Source: Streptomyces cyaneogriseus subsp. noncyanogenus
GTDB taxonomy: Bacteria > Actinomycetota > Actinomycetes > Streptomycetales > Streptomycetaceae
Reading direction: 5' to 3'
Assembly (NCBI RefSeq): GCF_000931445.1
Contig: NZ_CP010849.1
Coordinates: 2,976,001 to 3,040,000, forward strand
DNA length: 64,000 nt
In this document: positions 34,934-43,719 of the stretch, one piece after another
Layout of the letters: the number at the start of each line of letters is the position of its first letter
Position numbering within the stretch: position 1 is the stretch's first letter
Program-made: the position numbers and the translations under genes
Notes under the pieces: generated by a model
Database searches by the model: none
What the model saw: only the letters and a program-made list of their open reading frames with translations
What the model was told of the DNA's origin: nothing

Positions 34934-34997
34934 CTCAGTTGGTTAGAGCAGCTGACTCTTAATCAGCGGGTCCGGGGTTCGAGTCCCTGGCGGCGCA
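34924..34997 (+). tRNA. tRNA-Lys (CTT), copy 1
   Basis: 74-nt cloverleaf: acceptor GCGCCGC / GCGGCGC, D arm TAGCTCAGTTGGTTAGAGC, anticodon stem GCTGA/TCAGC with loop CTCTTAA, T arm GGGGTTCGAGTCCC, discriminator A. Identical to the copies at 45535 and 48960. Preceded by ACGTCAGCAG, shared with copy 3. CCA not encoded. Confidence 0.97.
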
Positions 34998-35003
34998 CGA
35001 CAC

Positions 35004-35037
35004 CGAAAGGCCCCTCGCACACGCGAGGGGCCTTTCG
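35004..35037 (+). terminator. Terminator after tRNA-Lys copy 1
   Basis: Perfect 15-bp stem CGAAAGGCCCCTCGC / GCGAGGGGCCTTTCG with an ACAC loop, 6 bp beyond the tRNA. Confidence 0.92.
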
Positions 35038-35094
35038 CGTACCCCGGTGAGCGCTCGCCGGGGTACGCGTCCAAGGGTGGTCCCCGGCCGACGG

Positions 35095-36420
35095 TCATCC
35101 GGCGGTGATCTGCACCGTCCACGCGCCGGACACCGTCCGCCCCTCCACCTCCACCCGCACCCTCTCCCCCGGCACCGTGAAGCTCTCCCCGAGCGCGACG
35201 GGCGCATCCGCGAGCGGCGGATAGACGGAGTCCTCCCAGCACGCCTCCGTACGCGGATGGGCGTCGATCACCTCGATCGGCCCGCGGCCGGACTCGGCCC
35301 CGCTGCGCACCCGGTACACCAGCACCCCCGCCCGGCAGGCCGCCGCGTCACTGCCCACCGGCCCGCGCACCTCGAAGGCGAGCACGCTCCCGGAGCCGGT
35401 GCGCACGACCGCCAGCTTCACGCCCCGGCCGAGCCCGAAGGCCGGCACCCCGGCGGCCCCCCGCACCGGCACGCCGGGCCCCGCGCCCAGCGGCTCCAGC
35501 GTCAGCCGGGCCGGTCGCGGGCCGGCCACGCAGACCACCTGCCGGGGCTGGAGCCAGCCCAGCTTCCACTTGTGCCAGCCGAAGAGATCCGGCGCCAGCC
35601 CGAACTGACTGCCCATCAGATCCCAGTCGCCGACATGGGTGTCCCAGTCGCCCTTGCCGTCGACCGGCCGGTGGTAGAGGTCGGGCAGGTCGAAGACATG
35701 GCCGGTCTCGTGGGCCAGGACCAGCCGGTCCGGCGGATGGTTCTCGAAGACGGTGACCACCCGCCGGATGTCGGTGCCGTCGGCCCGCAGCGGGGCGTCC
35801 AGGTTGACCACCTTCGTCGCGTCCGAGTCCACCCCGGGCGCGTCCGGGTCGGCGACGAAGTACACGATGTCGTAGCGGGAGAAGTCGACGTGCGCGTCCG
35901 CGGCGGCGAGCGCGTCGCGCAGATAGGCGGTCCGGTGCTCGGCGTGCCAGTCCCGCTGTATGACGTACGCCGTCGACGGCCGCGGCATGCCGATCCAGTG
36001 CCGCACCGGGTGCGGGCGCAGGGTGAAGGTGCCGTACGAGGCCCGCTGGAAGAAGCGGGTGGTGGCCGGGAAGTGGTCGGCGGCCAGCTCGCGGGGACTG
36101 GCCAGGGGCTGGGAGTCCGGGAAGGAGAGGAACACCATCACCGCGTCGAGCCGCCGGACCGGCCGCGGATAGGCGGCGTTCCAGGTGTCCAGGCCCTCGG
36201 AGTGGTGCGCGGTGGTGCGCTTGAGGGCGCAGGGCGCCGGGGAGAACGGCTCGGCGATCGAGGGGGCGGTGACCAGTGAGGTCGCGGCCAGCGCCGCCAT
36301 GGTGGTGCACACGGCCGCCGTACTGCGCAGCCGGGGCCGCGTTCCGGCCCGGCGCCGCCCCGCCCGGGGCCCCGCGAGGGCCCCACGGGGAAGTCGCCTC
36401 AGGGGGAACGGGCGCGGCAC
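35095..36420 (-). CDS. Secreted M6-like zinc metalloprotease
   Basis: 441 aa from the GTG preceded by GGAGG. Basic N-terminus (PRPFPLRRLPRGALAGPRAG, then RRR) and hydrophobic stretch VCTTMAALAATSLVTAPSIA: an export signal. The zinc-binding metzincin-like motif LVLAHETGHVFDLPDLY supplies HExxH-type His/Glu and a downstream acidic residue; GDWDLMGSQ supplies the Met-turn-like segment typical of immune-inhibitor-A/M6 proteins. A C-terminal beta-domain ends in SGAWTVQITAG. Acts outside the cell; substrate unknown. Convergent with tRNA-Lys and divergent from cdgA. Confidence 0.88.
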   Translation of the reverse strand: MPRPFPLRRLPRGALAGPRAGRRRAGTRPRLRSTAAVCTTMAALAATSLVTAPSIAEPFSPAPCALKRTTAHHSEGLDTWNAAYPRPVRRLDAVMVFLSFPDSQPLASPRELAADHFPATTRFFQRASYGTFTLRPHPVRHWIGMPRPSTAYVIQRDWHAEHRTAYLRDALAAADAHVDFSRYDIVYFVADPDAPGVDSDATKVVNLDAPLRADGTDIRRVVTVFENHPPDRLVLAHETGHVFDLPDLYHRPVDGKGDWDTHVGDWDLMGSQFGLAPDLFGWHKWKLGWLQPRQVVCVAGPRPARLTLEPLGAGPGVPVRGAAGVPAFGLGRGVKLAVVRTGSGSVLAFEVRGPVGSDAAACRAGVLVYRVRSGAESGRGPIEVIDAHPRTEACWEDSVYPPLADAPVALGESFTVPGERVRVEVEGRTVSGAWTVQITAG

Positions 36421-36746
36421 AGGGACCTCCGGGTGGGGTTCGCGGGGACACCGCACCCAGCTTGGGTGTGTTTGTCGTACTACGCCCTGTTCGCCTGCAC
36501 CGGACGGGTGAGTGGACCGGACTTTCCGACGCAGCGAATGATCCGAGGACGCCCAAGGTCATTCACGGAACGTCACAACTGGTCGGAGGGGCAAAGAACC
36601 CGTCCAGGTGTGCGCAGAAACGATCTGCCGGGGCGTGCGGGCGGCAACCGGGCGCCGACGCGCGGCTGGAAGGGCCCGGGGCCAGCCTCTATGATCGGCA
36701 CACTTTCCTGCACGGACAGAGATCGAGTGCACTGCGGGAGCGAGCG
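36421..36746 (+). promoter_or_regulatory. cdgA / metalloprotease divergent region
   Basis: 326 bp without a gene. A CTGGAA (36666-36671)/TATGAT (36690-36695) pair with 18-bp spacing is a good sigma-HrdB-like promoter for cdgA, giving a leader of about 45 nt. In S. coelicolor this promoter is a BldD target; no clear BldD box was seen upstream of the -10. Confidence 0.55.
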
Positions 36747-38879
36747 GTGAGCGGAACGTCCGAAGGGCCGACGCCCGCGGCAGACCTCATCCGGTCCGCC
36801 GTCACAGACAGTGACATCAGTGCGGCTCCGGGTACCGAGCCGCCGAGGTACGACAGCCCCGGCGCGGAGCCGTTCGCCCGCGGTGCCCTCGGCGGCGGCC
36901 CGCTCGCCTTCGGCGCCGTCGCGACGGGGTCGCCGGCCCGCGACGTCCCGGCAGCCGGCACCGGGGCACCGGCCCCCGTCCCCGCCACCGAGCCGCCGGC
37001 CCCCGATCCCCCGGCCGGCGCGCCGCCGCCCGACTGCCCTCCCGCCGCCGGGCCGCCCCCCTACCGCTCCGCCTTCGCCGCCGCCCCGCTCGCCATGGCG
37101 CTCGTCGACACCGAGGGCCTGGTCGTGGACGCCAACGAGGCCCTCGCCACACTGTTCGGAGCCGCGCCGCAGGCGCTGACCGGCTGCGCCGCCGCCGATC
37201 TGGTGGACCTCGCCTCCGACGCCCGTATCTGGCACACCTACCGCGAGGTGCTGCGCGGCACGCAGCGCAGGCTGCGCTGCACACGCCGGCTGAAACGCCC
37301 CGACGGCCGGTCCTTGTGGGCCCAGGTCACCGTGGCCCCCCTGGCGCCGGACGCCCCCGGACTGCTGCTGTCCGTGGCCGACATCAGCGCCCGGCGCGAA
37401 CTCCAGGCGCGCCTGCGCCATCTACAGATGCACGACCCGGTGACCCGGCTGCCCAACCGCACCCTGTTCTTCGAACGTGTGCAGGCCGCGTTGCAGGCGG
37501 AGTCGTACGAGCGCGGTGGGACCGGCCGGATCGGCCTGTGCTACCTGGACCTGGACGGCTTCAAGGCCGTCAACGACACCCTCGGGCACCGGGTCGGGGA
37601 CCTGCTGCTGGCCTCCGTCGCCGAGCGCCTCACGCGCTGCGCCGAGGAGTCCGGCGACGGCCGGGCCGGCACGCCGCTGGTGGCCCGGCTGGGCGGGGAC
37701 GAATTCGCCCTCCTGGTCGAGGACTCCACCGGCACCGAGCAGCTCGCCGAGCTGGCCGAGTCCGTGCTGACGGCGCTTCAGGAGCCGTTCGACCTGTCGG
37801 GCCGGCGCCTGTCGGTCTCGGCGTCGATCGGCGTCGTGGAGCGCCACGCCGCCGGGACGACCGCCACCGCGCTGATGCAGGCCGCCGACACGACCCTGTA
37901 CTGGGCGAAGGCGGACGGCAAGGCCCGCTGGACGCTGTTCGACCCCGAGCGCAACGCCCACCGCATGACCCGGCAGGCGCTCGCCTCCACGCTCCGCCCG
38001 GCCATCGAGCGCGGCGAGTTCGCCCTGGAGTACCAGCCGCTGGTGGGCATGGAGGACGGCCGGGTGCACGGCGTCGAGGCGCTGGTCCGCTGGGAGCATC
38101 CTCAGTTCGGCGTACTGGCGCCGAATCGGTTCATCACATTGGCCGAGGAGGACGGTTCCATCGTCCCGCTGGGCCGCTGGGTGCTGCGTACGGCCTGCCG
38201 GCAGGCCCGCCGCTGGGAGCTGGACCACCCGGAGGAGCCGCCGATCTTCGTCAGCGTCAACGTGGCCGTCCGTCAGGTCTGGGACTCCGATCTGGTGGCC
38301 GACGTGGCCGCCACGCTCGCCGAGACGGGGCTCGCTCCGCACCTGCTCCAGCTGGAGCTGACGGAGTCGGCGGTGATGGGCTCGGCGGGCCGGCCGTTGC
38401 AGGCGCTGAAGGCGCTCAGCGACATGGGCGTGCGGATCGCCATCGACGACTTCGGCACCGGCTACTCCAATCTCGCCTACCTCAGCCGCCTGCCGGTGTC
38501 CGTCCTGAAGCTGGACGGCTCCTTCGTCCGCGGCTTCCAGTACGAGCCCCAGAGGCACGAGAACGGCGAGCGGCACGAGCACCACGAGAACGGCGGCGAC
38601 GGCGGGACCGGCCGCACGTACGGGGACCCCGGGGCCGGGGAACACGACGCCGCCGCCGACGAGGTGATCGTCGAGGCGATGGTCCAGCTCGCCCACCGGC
38701 TCGGCCTGACCGTCACCGCCGAGTGCGTGGAGACCTCGGCGCAGGCCACGCGCCTGCGCCGGATCGGCTGCGACACCGGTCAGGGCTGGCTGTACTCCCG
38801 CCCGGTGCCGCCGGACCGCATCTCCGAGCTGCTGGGCTCACCCGGGGCCGGGGTTCAGGCGGGCGTCGCGAAGCCGTAG
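36747..38879 (+). CDS. cdgA: PAS-GGDEF-EAL c-di-GMP enzyme CdgA
   Basis: 710 aa from the GTG with GGGAG upstream. An N-terminal Pro/Ala/Gly-rich region of about 100 residues is followed by PAS (about 105-220), GGDEF with intact motif [10 protein letters not shown], and EAL with motif [12 protein letters not shown] plus [21 protein letters not shown] and AECVET, so both synthase and phosphodiesterase activities are possible. A 40-residue His/Glu/Gly insertion ([18 protein letters not shown]) interrupts the EAL domain after the Lys strand. Position in the adpA-cdgA chromosomal region matches S. coelicolor cdgA, a BldD-controlled gene affecting development. Its stop overlaps the convergent LLM gene by 25 nt. 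Confidence 0.9.
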   Translation: MSGTSEGPTPAADLIRSAVTDSDISAAPGTEPPRYDSPGAEPFARGALGGGPLAFGAVATGSPARDVPAAGTGAPAPVPATEPPAPDPPAGAPPPDCPPAAGPPPYRSAFAAAPLAMALVDTEGLVVDANEALATLFGAAPQALTGCAAADLVDLASDARIWHTYREVLRGTQRRLRCTRRLKRPDGRSLWAQVTVAPLAPDAPGLLLSVADISARRELQARLRHLQMHDPVTRLPNRTLFFERVQAALQAESYERGGTGRIGLCYLDLDGFKAVNDTLGHRVGDLLLASVAERLTRCAEESGDGRAGTPLVARLGGDEFALLVEDSTGTEQLAELAESVLTALQEPFDLSGRRLSVSASIGVVERHAAGTTATALMQAADTTLYWAKADGKARWTLFDPERNAHRMTRQALASTLRPAIERGEFALEYQPLVGMEDGRVHGVEALVRWEHPQFGVLAPNRFITLAEEDGSIVPLGRWVLRTACRQARRWELDHPEEPPIFVSVNVAVRQVWDSDLVADVAATLAETGLAPHLLQLELTESAVMGSAGRPLQALKALSDMGVRIAIDDFGTGYSNLAYLSRLPVSVLKLDGSFVRGFQYEPQRHENGERHEHHENGGDGGTGRTYGDPGAGEHDAAADEVIVEAMVQLAHRLGLTVTAECVETSAQATRLRRIGCDTGQGWLYSRPVPPDRISELLGSPGAGVQAGVAKP
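36801..36815. promoter_or_regulatory. GTCAC-N5-GTGAC palindrome inside cdgA (BldD-box-like)
   Basis: GTCACAGACAGTGAC, perfect 5-bp half-sites. It resembles the pseudo-palindromic BldD consensus and lies 54 bp after the cdgA start codon. Could be a downstream BldD site; could also be chance. Confidence 0.35.
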
Positions 38880-39955
38880 GCGTCGGCGATCAGCTCGTAG
38901 GAGCGCAGGCGCACCTCACCGCTGTGCGCGTTGGCGGTGATCATCAGCTCGTCGGCGCCGGTGCGCTTGTGCAGGTCGTCCAGGCCGGTGCGGACCTCGT
39001 CGGCGGTGCCGTGGATGACGTTGGCGTTCCAGGAGTCGACGAACTCGCGCTCCATCGGGCTGAAGTCGTACGCCTCCGCCTCCTCCGGCGTCGGCACGAG
39101 CCCGGGGCGGCCGGTGCGCAGCCGCACCATGTTCAGCGCGGCGGCCATCACCTGACGCCGGGCCTCCTTCTCCTCGTCGGCGGCGAGGGCGGAGACACCG
39201 ATGAGCGCGTACGGCTCGTCGAGGACCTCGCTCGGGCGGAAGGACTCCCGGTACAGGTCGAGCGCCGGGATCGTGTTCTGCGCCGAGAAGTGGTGGGCGA
39301 AGGCGAAGGGCAGGCCGAGGGCGCCGGCCAGGCGGGCGCTGAATCCGGAGGAGCCGAGCAGCCAGATCGGCGGGCGGTGCGGCGACTGCACGCCGCCCGG
39401 GGAGGTCGCCTGTACGGGGCCGGGGACGGCGTGGATACGGCGGTAGGGGTGCCCGTCGGGGAACGTGTCGTCGAGGAACCGGGTCAGCTCCACCAGCTGC
39501 TGCGGGAAGTCGTCGGCCCCCTCGTGGAGCCGCTCGGTGCGGCGCAGGGCGGCGGCGGTGGCGCCGTCCGTGCCGGGCGCCCGGCCCAGGCCGAGGTCGA
39601 TCCGCCCGGGAGCCATCGCCTCCAGCGTGCCGAACTGCTCGGCGATGACGAGCGGGGCGTGGTTGGGCAGCATCACGCCGCCCGAGCCGAGCCGGATGCG
39701 GTCGGTGTGCGCGGCGAGGTAGGCCAGGATCACGGCGGGCGAGGACGAGGCGACGCCGGGCATCGAGTGGTGCTCGGCGACCCAGTACCGGTGGAAGCCG
39801 CGGGCCTCCGCCAGACGCGCGATGTCCACGCTGGTGCGCAGGGCGTCACCGGCGGTCCGGCCGGCACCGACGGTGACCAGGTCCAGGACGGACAGCGGGA
39901 CGGGGGCGGTGCCCTGTGTCGTGCCCCGGATCTCCTCTACGGCGTCTGCGGCCAC
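38855..39955 (-). CDS. LLM-class flavin-dependent oxidoreductase
   Basis: 366 aa from a GTG ([11 protein letters not shown]). Bacterial-luciferase-like monooxygenase fold: [75 protein letters not shown]. Matches the MsnO8/YtmO-like group, which typically uses FMNH2. Substrate unknown. Convergent overlap with cdgA. Confidence 0.92.
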   Translation of the reverse strand: MAADAVEEIRGTTQGTAPVPLSVLDLVTVGAGRTAGDALRTSVDIARLAEARGFHRYWVAEHHSMPGVASSSPAVILAYLAAHTDRIRLGSGGVMLPNHAPLVIAEQFGTLEAMAPGRIDLGLGRAPGTDGATAAALRRTERLHEGADDFPQQLVELTRFLDDTFPDGHPYRRIHAVPGPVQATSPGGVQSPHRPPIWLLGSSGFSARLAGALGLPFAFAHHFSAQNTIPALDLYRESFRPSEVLDEPYALIGVSALAADEEKEARRQVMAAALNMVRLRTGRPGLVPTPEEAEAYDFSPMEREFVDSWNANVIHGTADEVRTGLDDLHKRTGADELMITANAHSGEVRLRSYELIADAYGFATPA

Positions 39956-40057
39956 GGTGGGGTGCCTCCTGATTCGTACGATGTTCGCCGGGGGGATAAC
40001 AGGAGACGCTCTCCGGTTATTCCCCCGGCGCCGGTGGCCGTCGTGCCGCGGGCGCGA

Positions 40058-40088
40058 TTGTGCGTGCCGGGCGGAGCTGCGGTACGAT
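40058..40088 (+). promoter_or_regulatory. Promoter for candidate RNA
   Basis: TTGTGC and TACGAT hexamers spaced 19 bp, pointing right. Start predicted near 40095. No protein gene lies downstream on this strand before a terminator. Confidence 0.5.
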
Positions 40089-40094
40089 CATCAT

Positions 40095-40250
40095 GCGCTG
40101 GTCGACGGAGCAACTCCGCACAACCGGCACTGCGTTGGTGGTCCAAGGAAAGACGCCCCGCTTCCTGCGGGGAGATGCAGGTGCAAGGCCTGCCCGGCGC
40201 TCTCATGAGAGGCCCGGCCCCGCTCCGGCGGGACCGGGCCTCTCGCGTTC
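40095..40250 (+). ncRNA. Candidate stand-alone structured RNA
   Basis: A promoter and a strong terminator bracket about 150 nt that can fold into several hairpins: CGGAG-CAA-CTCCG (40106-40118), CCCCGC-TTCCT-GCGGGG (40156-40172) and GCAGG-7nt-CCTGC (40177-40193). A possible closing pairing joins GCGCTGG at the 5' end with CCCGGCGC just before the terminator. Neighbouring genes point the other way, so it is not a leader of a known gene. A 50-codon frame (MRWSTEQLRTTGTALVVQGK) also spans it but has no ribosome site. Class not recognised. Confidence 0.45.
40207..40244. terminator. Terminator for candidate RNA / racemase-like gene
   Basis: 11-bp stem GAGAGGCCCGG / CCGGGCCTCTC with an inner CCCCG/CGGGA structure. 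It may end the plus-strand RNA and also the minus-strand gene whose stop lies 51 bp away. Confidence 0.8.
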
Positions 40251-40295
40251 CGTGCCGCTCGCCGTGCCCCTCGGTCACGGGCACGGCCCCGGGCC

Positions 40296-41009
40296 TCAGA
40301 CCTGCACGACCGGCTCCCGGGTGAACAGCGCCCCCAGTTCCGGCGCGTTCACCCGGCGGTCGGCCAGGCGCAGCGCCTCCCAGACGGTGACCTGGCTGGC
40401 GGTGAGGACCGGCTTGCCCAGCTCCTTCTCCAGGGCGGGGACGTGGGCCGCGGTGCGCAGCGCCGTGTCGGGCAGCAGGACCGCCTCGGCCTCGGGGCGG
40501 TCGGCGGACCGGGCCAGGGACAGCACCGCCGCCTCGTCCCGGGCGCCGCCCTGGGCGCTGTGGACGCCGACGACCTCGATGCCGTCCGCGCGCAGGAAGT
40601 CCGCGAAGAGGGCGGTGACGTCCTCCGGGTAGGCGGCGCCGACGGCGACCCGGCCCACACCGAGCTCCCGGATCGCGTGCACGAAGGCGAAGGCGGTGGA
40701 GGAGGCGGGCATGCCGGCCGCCCGGGCCAGGGAGCGGACCTGCTCGTGGGCGCCCTCCCGGCCGTACCCGAAACTGCCGTCGGCGCACGCCCACACCACG
40801 GCCTCCGCGCCCGCGTGCCGCAGCTCCTGCACACCCGCCGCGAGCCGCTCCGGCGTGCCCAGCCGGCCGAGCGCGTCCGTCCGGTGCGCGTCCTCGCCGG
40901 CGTCGGTGTGCACCAGCTCCACCCGGACGTCGCTGCCCAGTAGCTGCTCGATGCGGGGATAGTCGTCCTCGGCGGAGTGGCTCGGGCAGAGGAATCCCAG
41001 TGCTGTCAT
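40296..41009 (-). CDS. Asp/Glu racemase-family protein (maleate isomerase / EutA-like)
   Basis: 237 aa with GAAGGGTGG upstream. Two-Cys superfamily related to aspartate/glutamate racemase and maleate cis-trans isomerase: GFLCPSHSAEDDYPRIEQLL with an N-terminal Cys, and AEAVVWACADGSFGYGREGA with an internal Cys. The usual second catalytic Cys region near LPDTALRTAAHVP has no Cys, so chemistry may differ. Divergent from an ectoine-type importer; EutA of ectoine utilisation belongs to this superfamily, which makes a role in ectoine breakdown plausible but unproven. Confidence 0.75.
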   Translation of the reverse strand: MTALGFLCPSHSAEDDYPRIEQLLGSDVRVELVHTDAGEDAHRTDALGRLGTPERLAAGVQELRHAGAEAVVWACADGSFGYGREGAHEQVRSLARAAGMPASSTAFAFVHAIRELGVGRVAVGAAYPEDVTALFADFLRADGIEVVGVHSAQGGARDEAAVLSLARSADRPEAEAVLLPDTALRTAAHVPALEKELGKPVLTASQVTVWEALRLADRRVNAPELGALFTREPVVQV

Positions 41010-41411
41010 GTCCACCCTTCCTGCTGCTCTTCCTCGTCCGGCACGTCCGGTACGTCCGGCGGTGCGGGGCCGCGGCGCGCCGTCCTCGCGAGCGGCGCCC
41101 GGCACGGCCCCACCGCACGGGTACCCCGTCCGCGGCGGACCGCCCCCACCGTCACTTGGTTGGCCGAGATCACCGCCGGGCGCGGCCCGGGCGGACCAAC
41201 TGGCCGTGCGGTCAGGGGAGTTCCCCGCGCACGGAGCGGTGGGGCGTCCCGCAGCCGACCGCGGTCGGCAGGCAGGGCGGGTACGGCCGGACACCGGTGG
41301 GTGCCGGCGGGCCGGGGCGCGGACGGTGCGCCCGCCGCGGCGGCCGGCGCCGGACGGCGGCTCGTGGCGGCGGCCCGGACCGGGCGGCGAACGCGGCTGA
41401 AAAAAATCTGC
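41010..41411. promoter_or_regulatory. Divergent region, racemase-like gene / ehuB
   Basis: About 400 bp without a supported gene. It should contain both promoters and perhaps the IclR operator. A run CTGAAAAAAATCTGC just before the ehuB start is strikingly A-rich. I see no clear long palindrome. Confidence 0.4.
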
Positions 41412-42365
41412 ATGACTCGCATGGCTTCGGGTAGCCGCGCGCCCATGGCTGCACCACACAGAACGTCACCGGCCGTCCGAGGCGGTCCCCGGTCCGGGCC
41501 CACCCGCCGGTCGCTGCTCGCGGGGGTCGCGGCGCTCGGCGCGCTGGGGGCCGCGGGCTGCTCCCGGGTGCCCACGGCTTCGGGCGCGGACGGCGGTGAC
41601 CTACTGGACCGGCTGCGGGCCCAGGGCGTCGTCCGGCTCGGGATCGCCGGGGAGATCCCCTTCGGGTACATCGACAGGGACGGCCGGCTGACCGGTGAGG
41701 CGCCGGAGCTGGCGCGGGTGATCTTCAAGCGGCTCGGGGTGGACCGGGTCCAGCCGGTGCCGACCGAGTTCGGCTCCCTCATCCCGGGGCTGAACTCGCA
41801 GCAGTTCGACGTGGTCGCCGCGGGGATGTACATCAACCCCGAACGCTGTGAGCAGGTCGTCTTCTCCGACCCGGACTACCAGATGCTCGACTCCTTCATC
41901 GTGCGCAAGGGCAACCCCCTCGGCCTGCGCGACTACCGGGACGTGGTGGAGAAGAAGGCGAAGTTCGCGACCGGCACCGGGTACGCCCAGATCCGGTACG
42001 CGGTGGAGGCCGGGTACGAGGAGGGCGACATCCTCATCGTCCCGGACCAGGTGGCCGGGCTGAACGCCGTGGAGGCCGGGCGCGTCGACGTCTTCGCCGG
42101 TACCGCGCTGACCACCCGCGAGGTGGTGAGGAAGTCGGCGAAGGCGGAGGTGACCGAGCCGTTCACACCGCTCGTCGACGGCGAGCCGCAGGTCGACGGC
42201 GGCGGTTTCGCCTTCCGGCGCACCGAGACCGCGCTGCGGGACGCCTTCAACGCCGAGCTGCACGAGCTGAAGAGGAGCGGGGAGCTGCTGCGCATCCTGC
42301 GGCCGTTCGGGTTCACCGAGGCGGAGATGACCGATCTGACCGCGAAGGAGTTGTGCGGCGGATGA
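41412..42365 (+). CDS. ehuB: Ectoine/hydroxyectoine-type ABC transporter binding protein (EhuB-like)
   Basis: 317 aa, with ATGs 3 and 11 codons in as alternative starts; none has a strong ribosome site. Twin-arginine-like signal (GPTRRSLLAGVAALGALGAA) ending in lipobox LGAAG|C, so probably a Tat-exported lipoprotein. Family-3 solute-binding domain: VVRLGIAGEIPFGYIDRDGR, SLIPGLNSQQFDVVAAGMYI, FATGTGYAQIRYAVEAGYEE. Amino-acid/compatible-solute class. Overlaps ehuC by ATGA. The EhuB assignment is by resemblance; polar amino acid uptake is the alternative. Confidence 0.82.
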   Translation: MTRMASGSRAPMAAPHRTSPAVRGGPRSGPTRRSLLAGVAALGALGAAGCSRVPTASGADGGDLLDRLRAQGVVRLGIAGEIPFGYIDRDGRLTGEAPELARVIFKRLGVDRVQPVPTEFGSLIPGLNSQQFDVVAAGMYINPERCEQVVFSDPDYQMLDSFIVRKGNPLGLRDYRDVVEKKAKFATGTGYAQIRYAVEAGYEEGDILIVPDQVAGLNAVEAGRVDVFAGTALTTREVVRKSAKAEVTEPFTPLVDGEPQVDGGGFAFRRTETALRDAFNAELHELKRSGELLRILRPFGFTEAEMTDLTAKELCGG

Positions 42366-43072
42366 CCTCCGGACTGTGGGAACTGGTACTCCAGGGCGTC
42401 TGGGTCACGATCCAGCTGCTCGTCCTCAGCGCGCTGCTGGCGACGGCGGTCTCCTTCGTGGCCGGCATCGCGCGCACCCACCGGCTGTGGATCGTCCGCT
42501 TCCTGGCGGGCCTCTACACCGAGGTGTTCCGCGGCACCTCCGCGCTGGTCATGATCTTCTGGGTCTTCTTCGTGCTGCCGCCGGCCTTCGGCTGGCAGCT
42601 CGTGCCGCTGTGGGCGGGCACCCTCGCGCTGGGGCTGACCTATGGGGCGTACGGCGCGGAGATCGTGCGCGGCGCGCTCGGTGCGGTCGATCCGGCGCAG
42701 CAGGAGGGCGGGATCGCGCTCAGCTTCACGCCCTGGCAGCGGATGCGGCTGATCCTTTTGCCGCAGGCGGTGCCGGAGATGATCCCGCCCTTCTCCAACC
42801 TGCTGATCGAGCTGCTCAAGGGCACCGCCCTGGTGTCGATCATGGGCATGGGCGACCTGGCGTTCAGCGGCAATCTGGTGCGCCTCGCGCTCCAGGAGAG
42901 CGCCGAGATCTACACGTACGTACTGATCGTCTACTTCCTGATCGCCTTCCTGCTGACGCGGATGATGCGCGGTCTGGAGAAGCGGCTGAAGGCGGGCGTG
43001 GGCAAGGCGCCCGCGCCCGCGGCGGAGAAGGCCGCGGCCCAGCCCGCGGGGGCCGGAGGTGGTCTGCGGTGA
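42362..43072 (+). CDS. ehuC: ABC transporter permease (EhuC-like)
   Basis: 236 aa, start in the ATGA overlap. His/Glu/Gln-type permease with about five helices (LWELVLQGVWVTIQLLVLSA; FRGTSALVMIFWVFFVLPPA) and docking loop GAVDPAQQEGGIALSFTPWQ. The C-terminus is Ala/Lys-rich. Overlaps ehuD by GTGA, so the whole operon is translationally coupled. Confidence 0.88.
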   Translation: MTSGLWELVLQGVWVTIQLLVLSALLATAVSFVAGIARTHRLWIVRFLAGLYTEVFRGTSALVMIFWVFFVLPPAFGWQLVPLWAGTLALGLTYGAYGAEIVRGALGAVDPAQQEGGIALSFTPWQRMRLILLPQAVPEMIPPFSNLLIELLKGTALVSIMGMGDLAFSGNLVRLALQESAEIYTYVLIVYFLIAFLLTRMMRGLEKRLKAGVGKAPAPAAEKAAAQPAGAGGGLR

Positions 43073-43719
43073 ACTGGGACTGGAACGCGGTGGCCGAATT
43101 CATGCCGCACTTCCGGGACGGCCTGCTGGTCACCCTGGAGATCCTGGTGCTCGGCTCGCTGATCTCGTTCGTGCTGGGCCTGGTGTGGGCGCTGCTGACG
43201 CGGCTGCCGAGCCGCTGGGTGCGGTGGCCGGTCGGGGCCGTCACGGAGTTCGTCCGGAACACGCCGCTGCTGGTGCAGCTCTTCTTCCTCTTCTACGTGC
43301 TGCCCGAGTGGGGCCTGACCTTCTCCGCGCTGACCACCGGCGTGGTCGGCATCGGCCTGCACTACTCGACGTACACGATGCAGGTCTACCGGGCCGGCAT
43401 CGACGCGGTGCCGGCCGGCCAGTGGGAGGCCGCGACGGCGCTGAACCTGCCGCGCCGGCGGACCTGGACGGCGGTGATCCTGCCGCAGGCCGTCCGCCGG
43501 GTCGTACCCGCCCTCGGCAACTACGTGATCTCCATGCTGAAGGACACGCCGCTGCTGATGGCGATCACCGTGCTGGAGATGCTCGGCGAGGCACGGCTGT
43601 TCTCCCAGCAGAACTTCCACTTCACCGAGCCGCTGACGGTGATCGGCGTGGCCTTCGTCGTCATCTCCTACCTGGCCTCCCTTCTTCTGCGCACCCTGGA
43701 GCGACGCCTTGTCCCTTGA
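43069..43719 (+). CDS. ehuD: ABC transporter permease (EhuD-like)
   Basis: 216 aa from the GTG giving VNWDWNAVAEFMPHFRDGLL. Second permease of the pair, about five helices (LVTLEILVLGSLISFVLGLV; PLLVQLFFLFYVLPEWGLTF), with loop GIDAVPAGQWEAATALNLPR. Overlaps the ATPase gene by 11 nt. Confidence 0.9.
   Translation: MNWDWNAVAEFMPHFRDGLLVTLEILVLGSLISFVLGLVWALLTRLPSRWVRWPVGAVTEFVRNTPLLVQLFFLFYVLPEWGLTFSALTTGVVGIGLHYSTYTMQVYRAGIDAVPAGQWEAATALNLPRRRTWTAVILPQAVRRVVPALGNYVISMLKDTPLLMAITVLEMLGEARLFSQQNFHFTEPLTVIGVAFVVISYLASLLLRTLERRLVP

Noticed and set aside
36276..36746. N-terminal extension of cdgA by about 157 codons
   Set aside because: Would cross the divergent metalloprotease start and the likely promoter; the GTG at 36747 has a ribosome site.
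40095..40250. SRP RNA, cobalamin riboswitch or cyclic-di-nucleotide riboswitch
   Set aside because: The GGAA-loop SRP core, B12 box and GEMM/ydaO cores are all absent. Left as an unassigned RNA.
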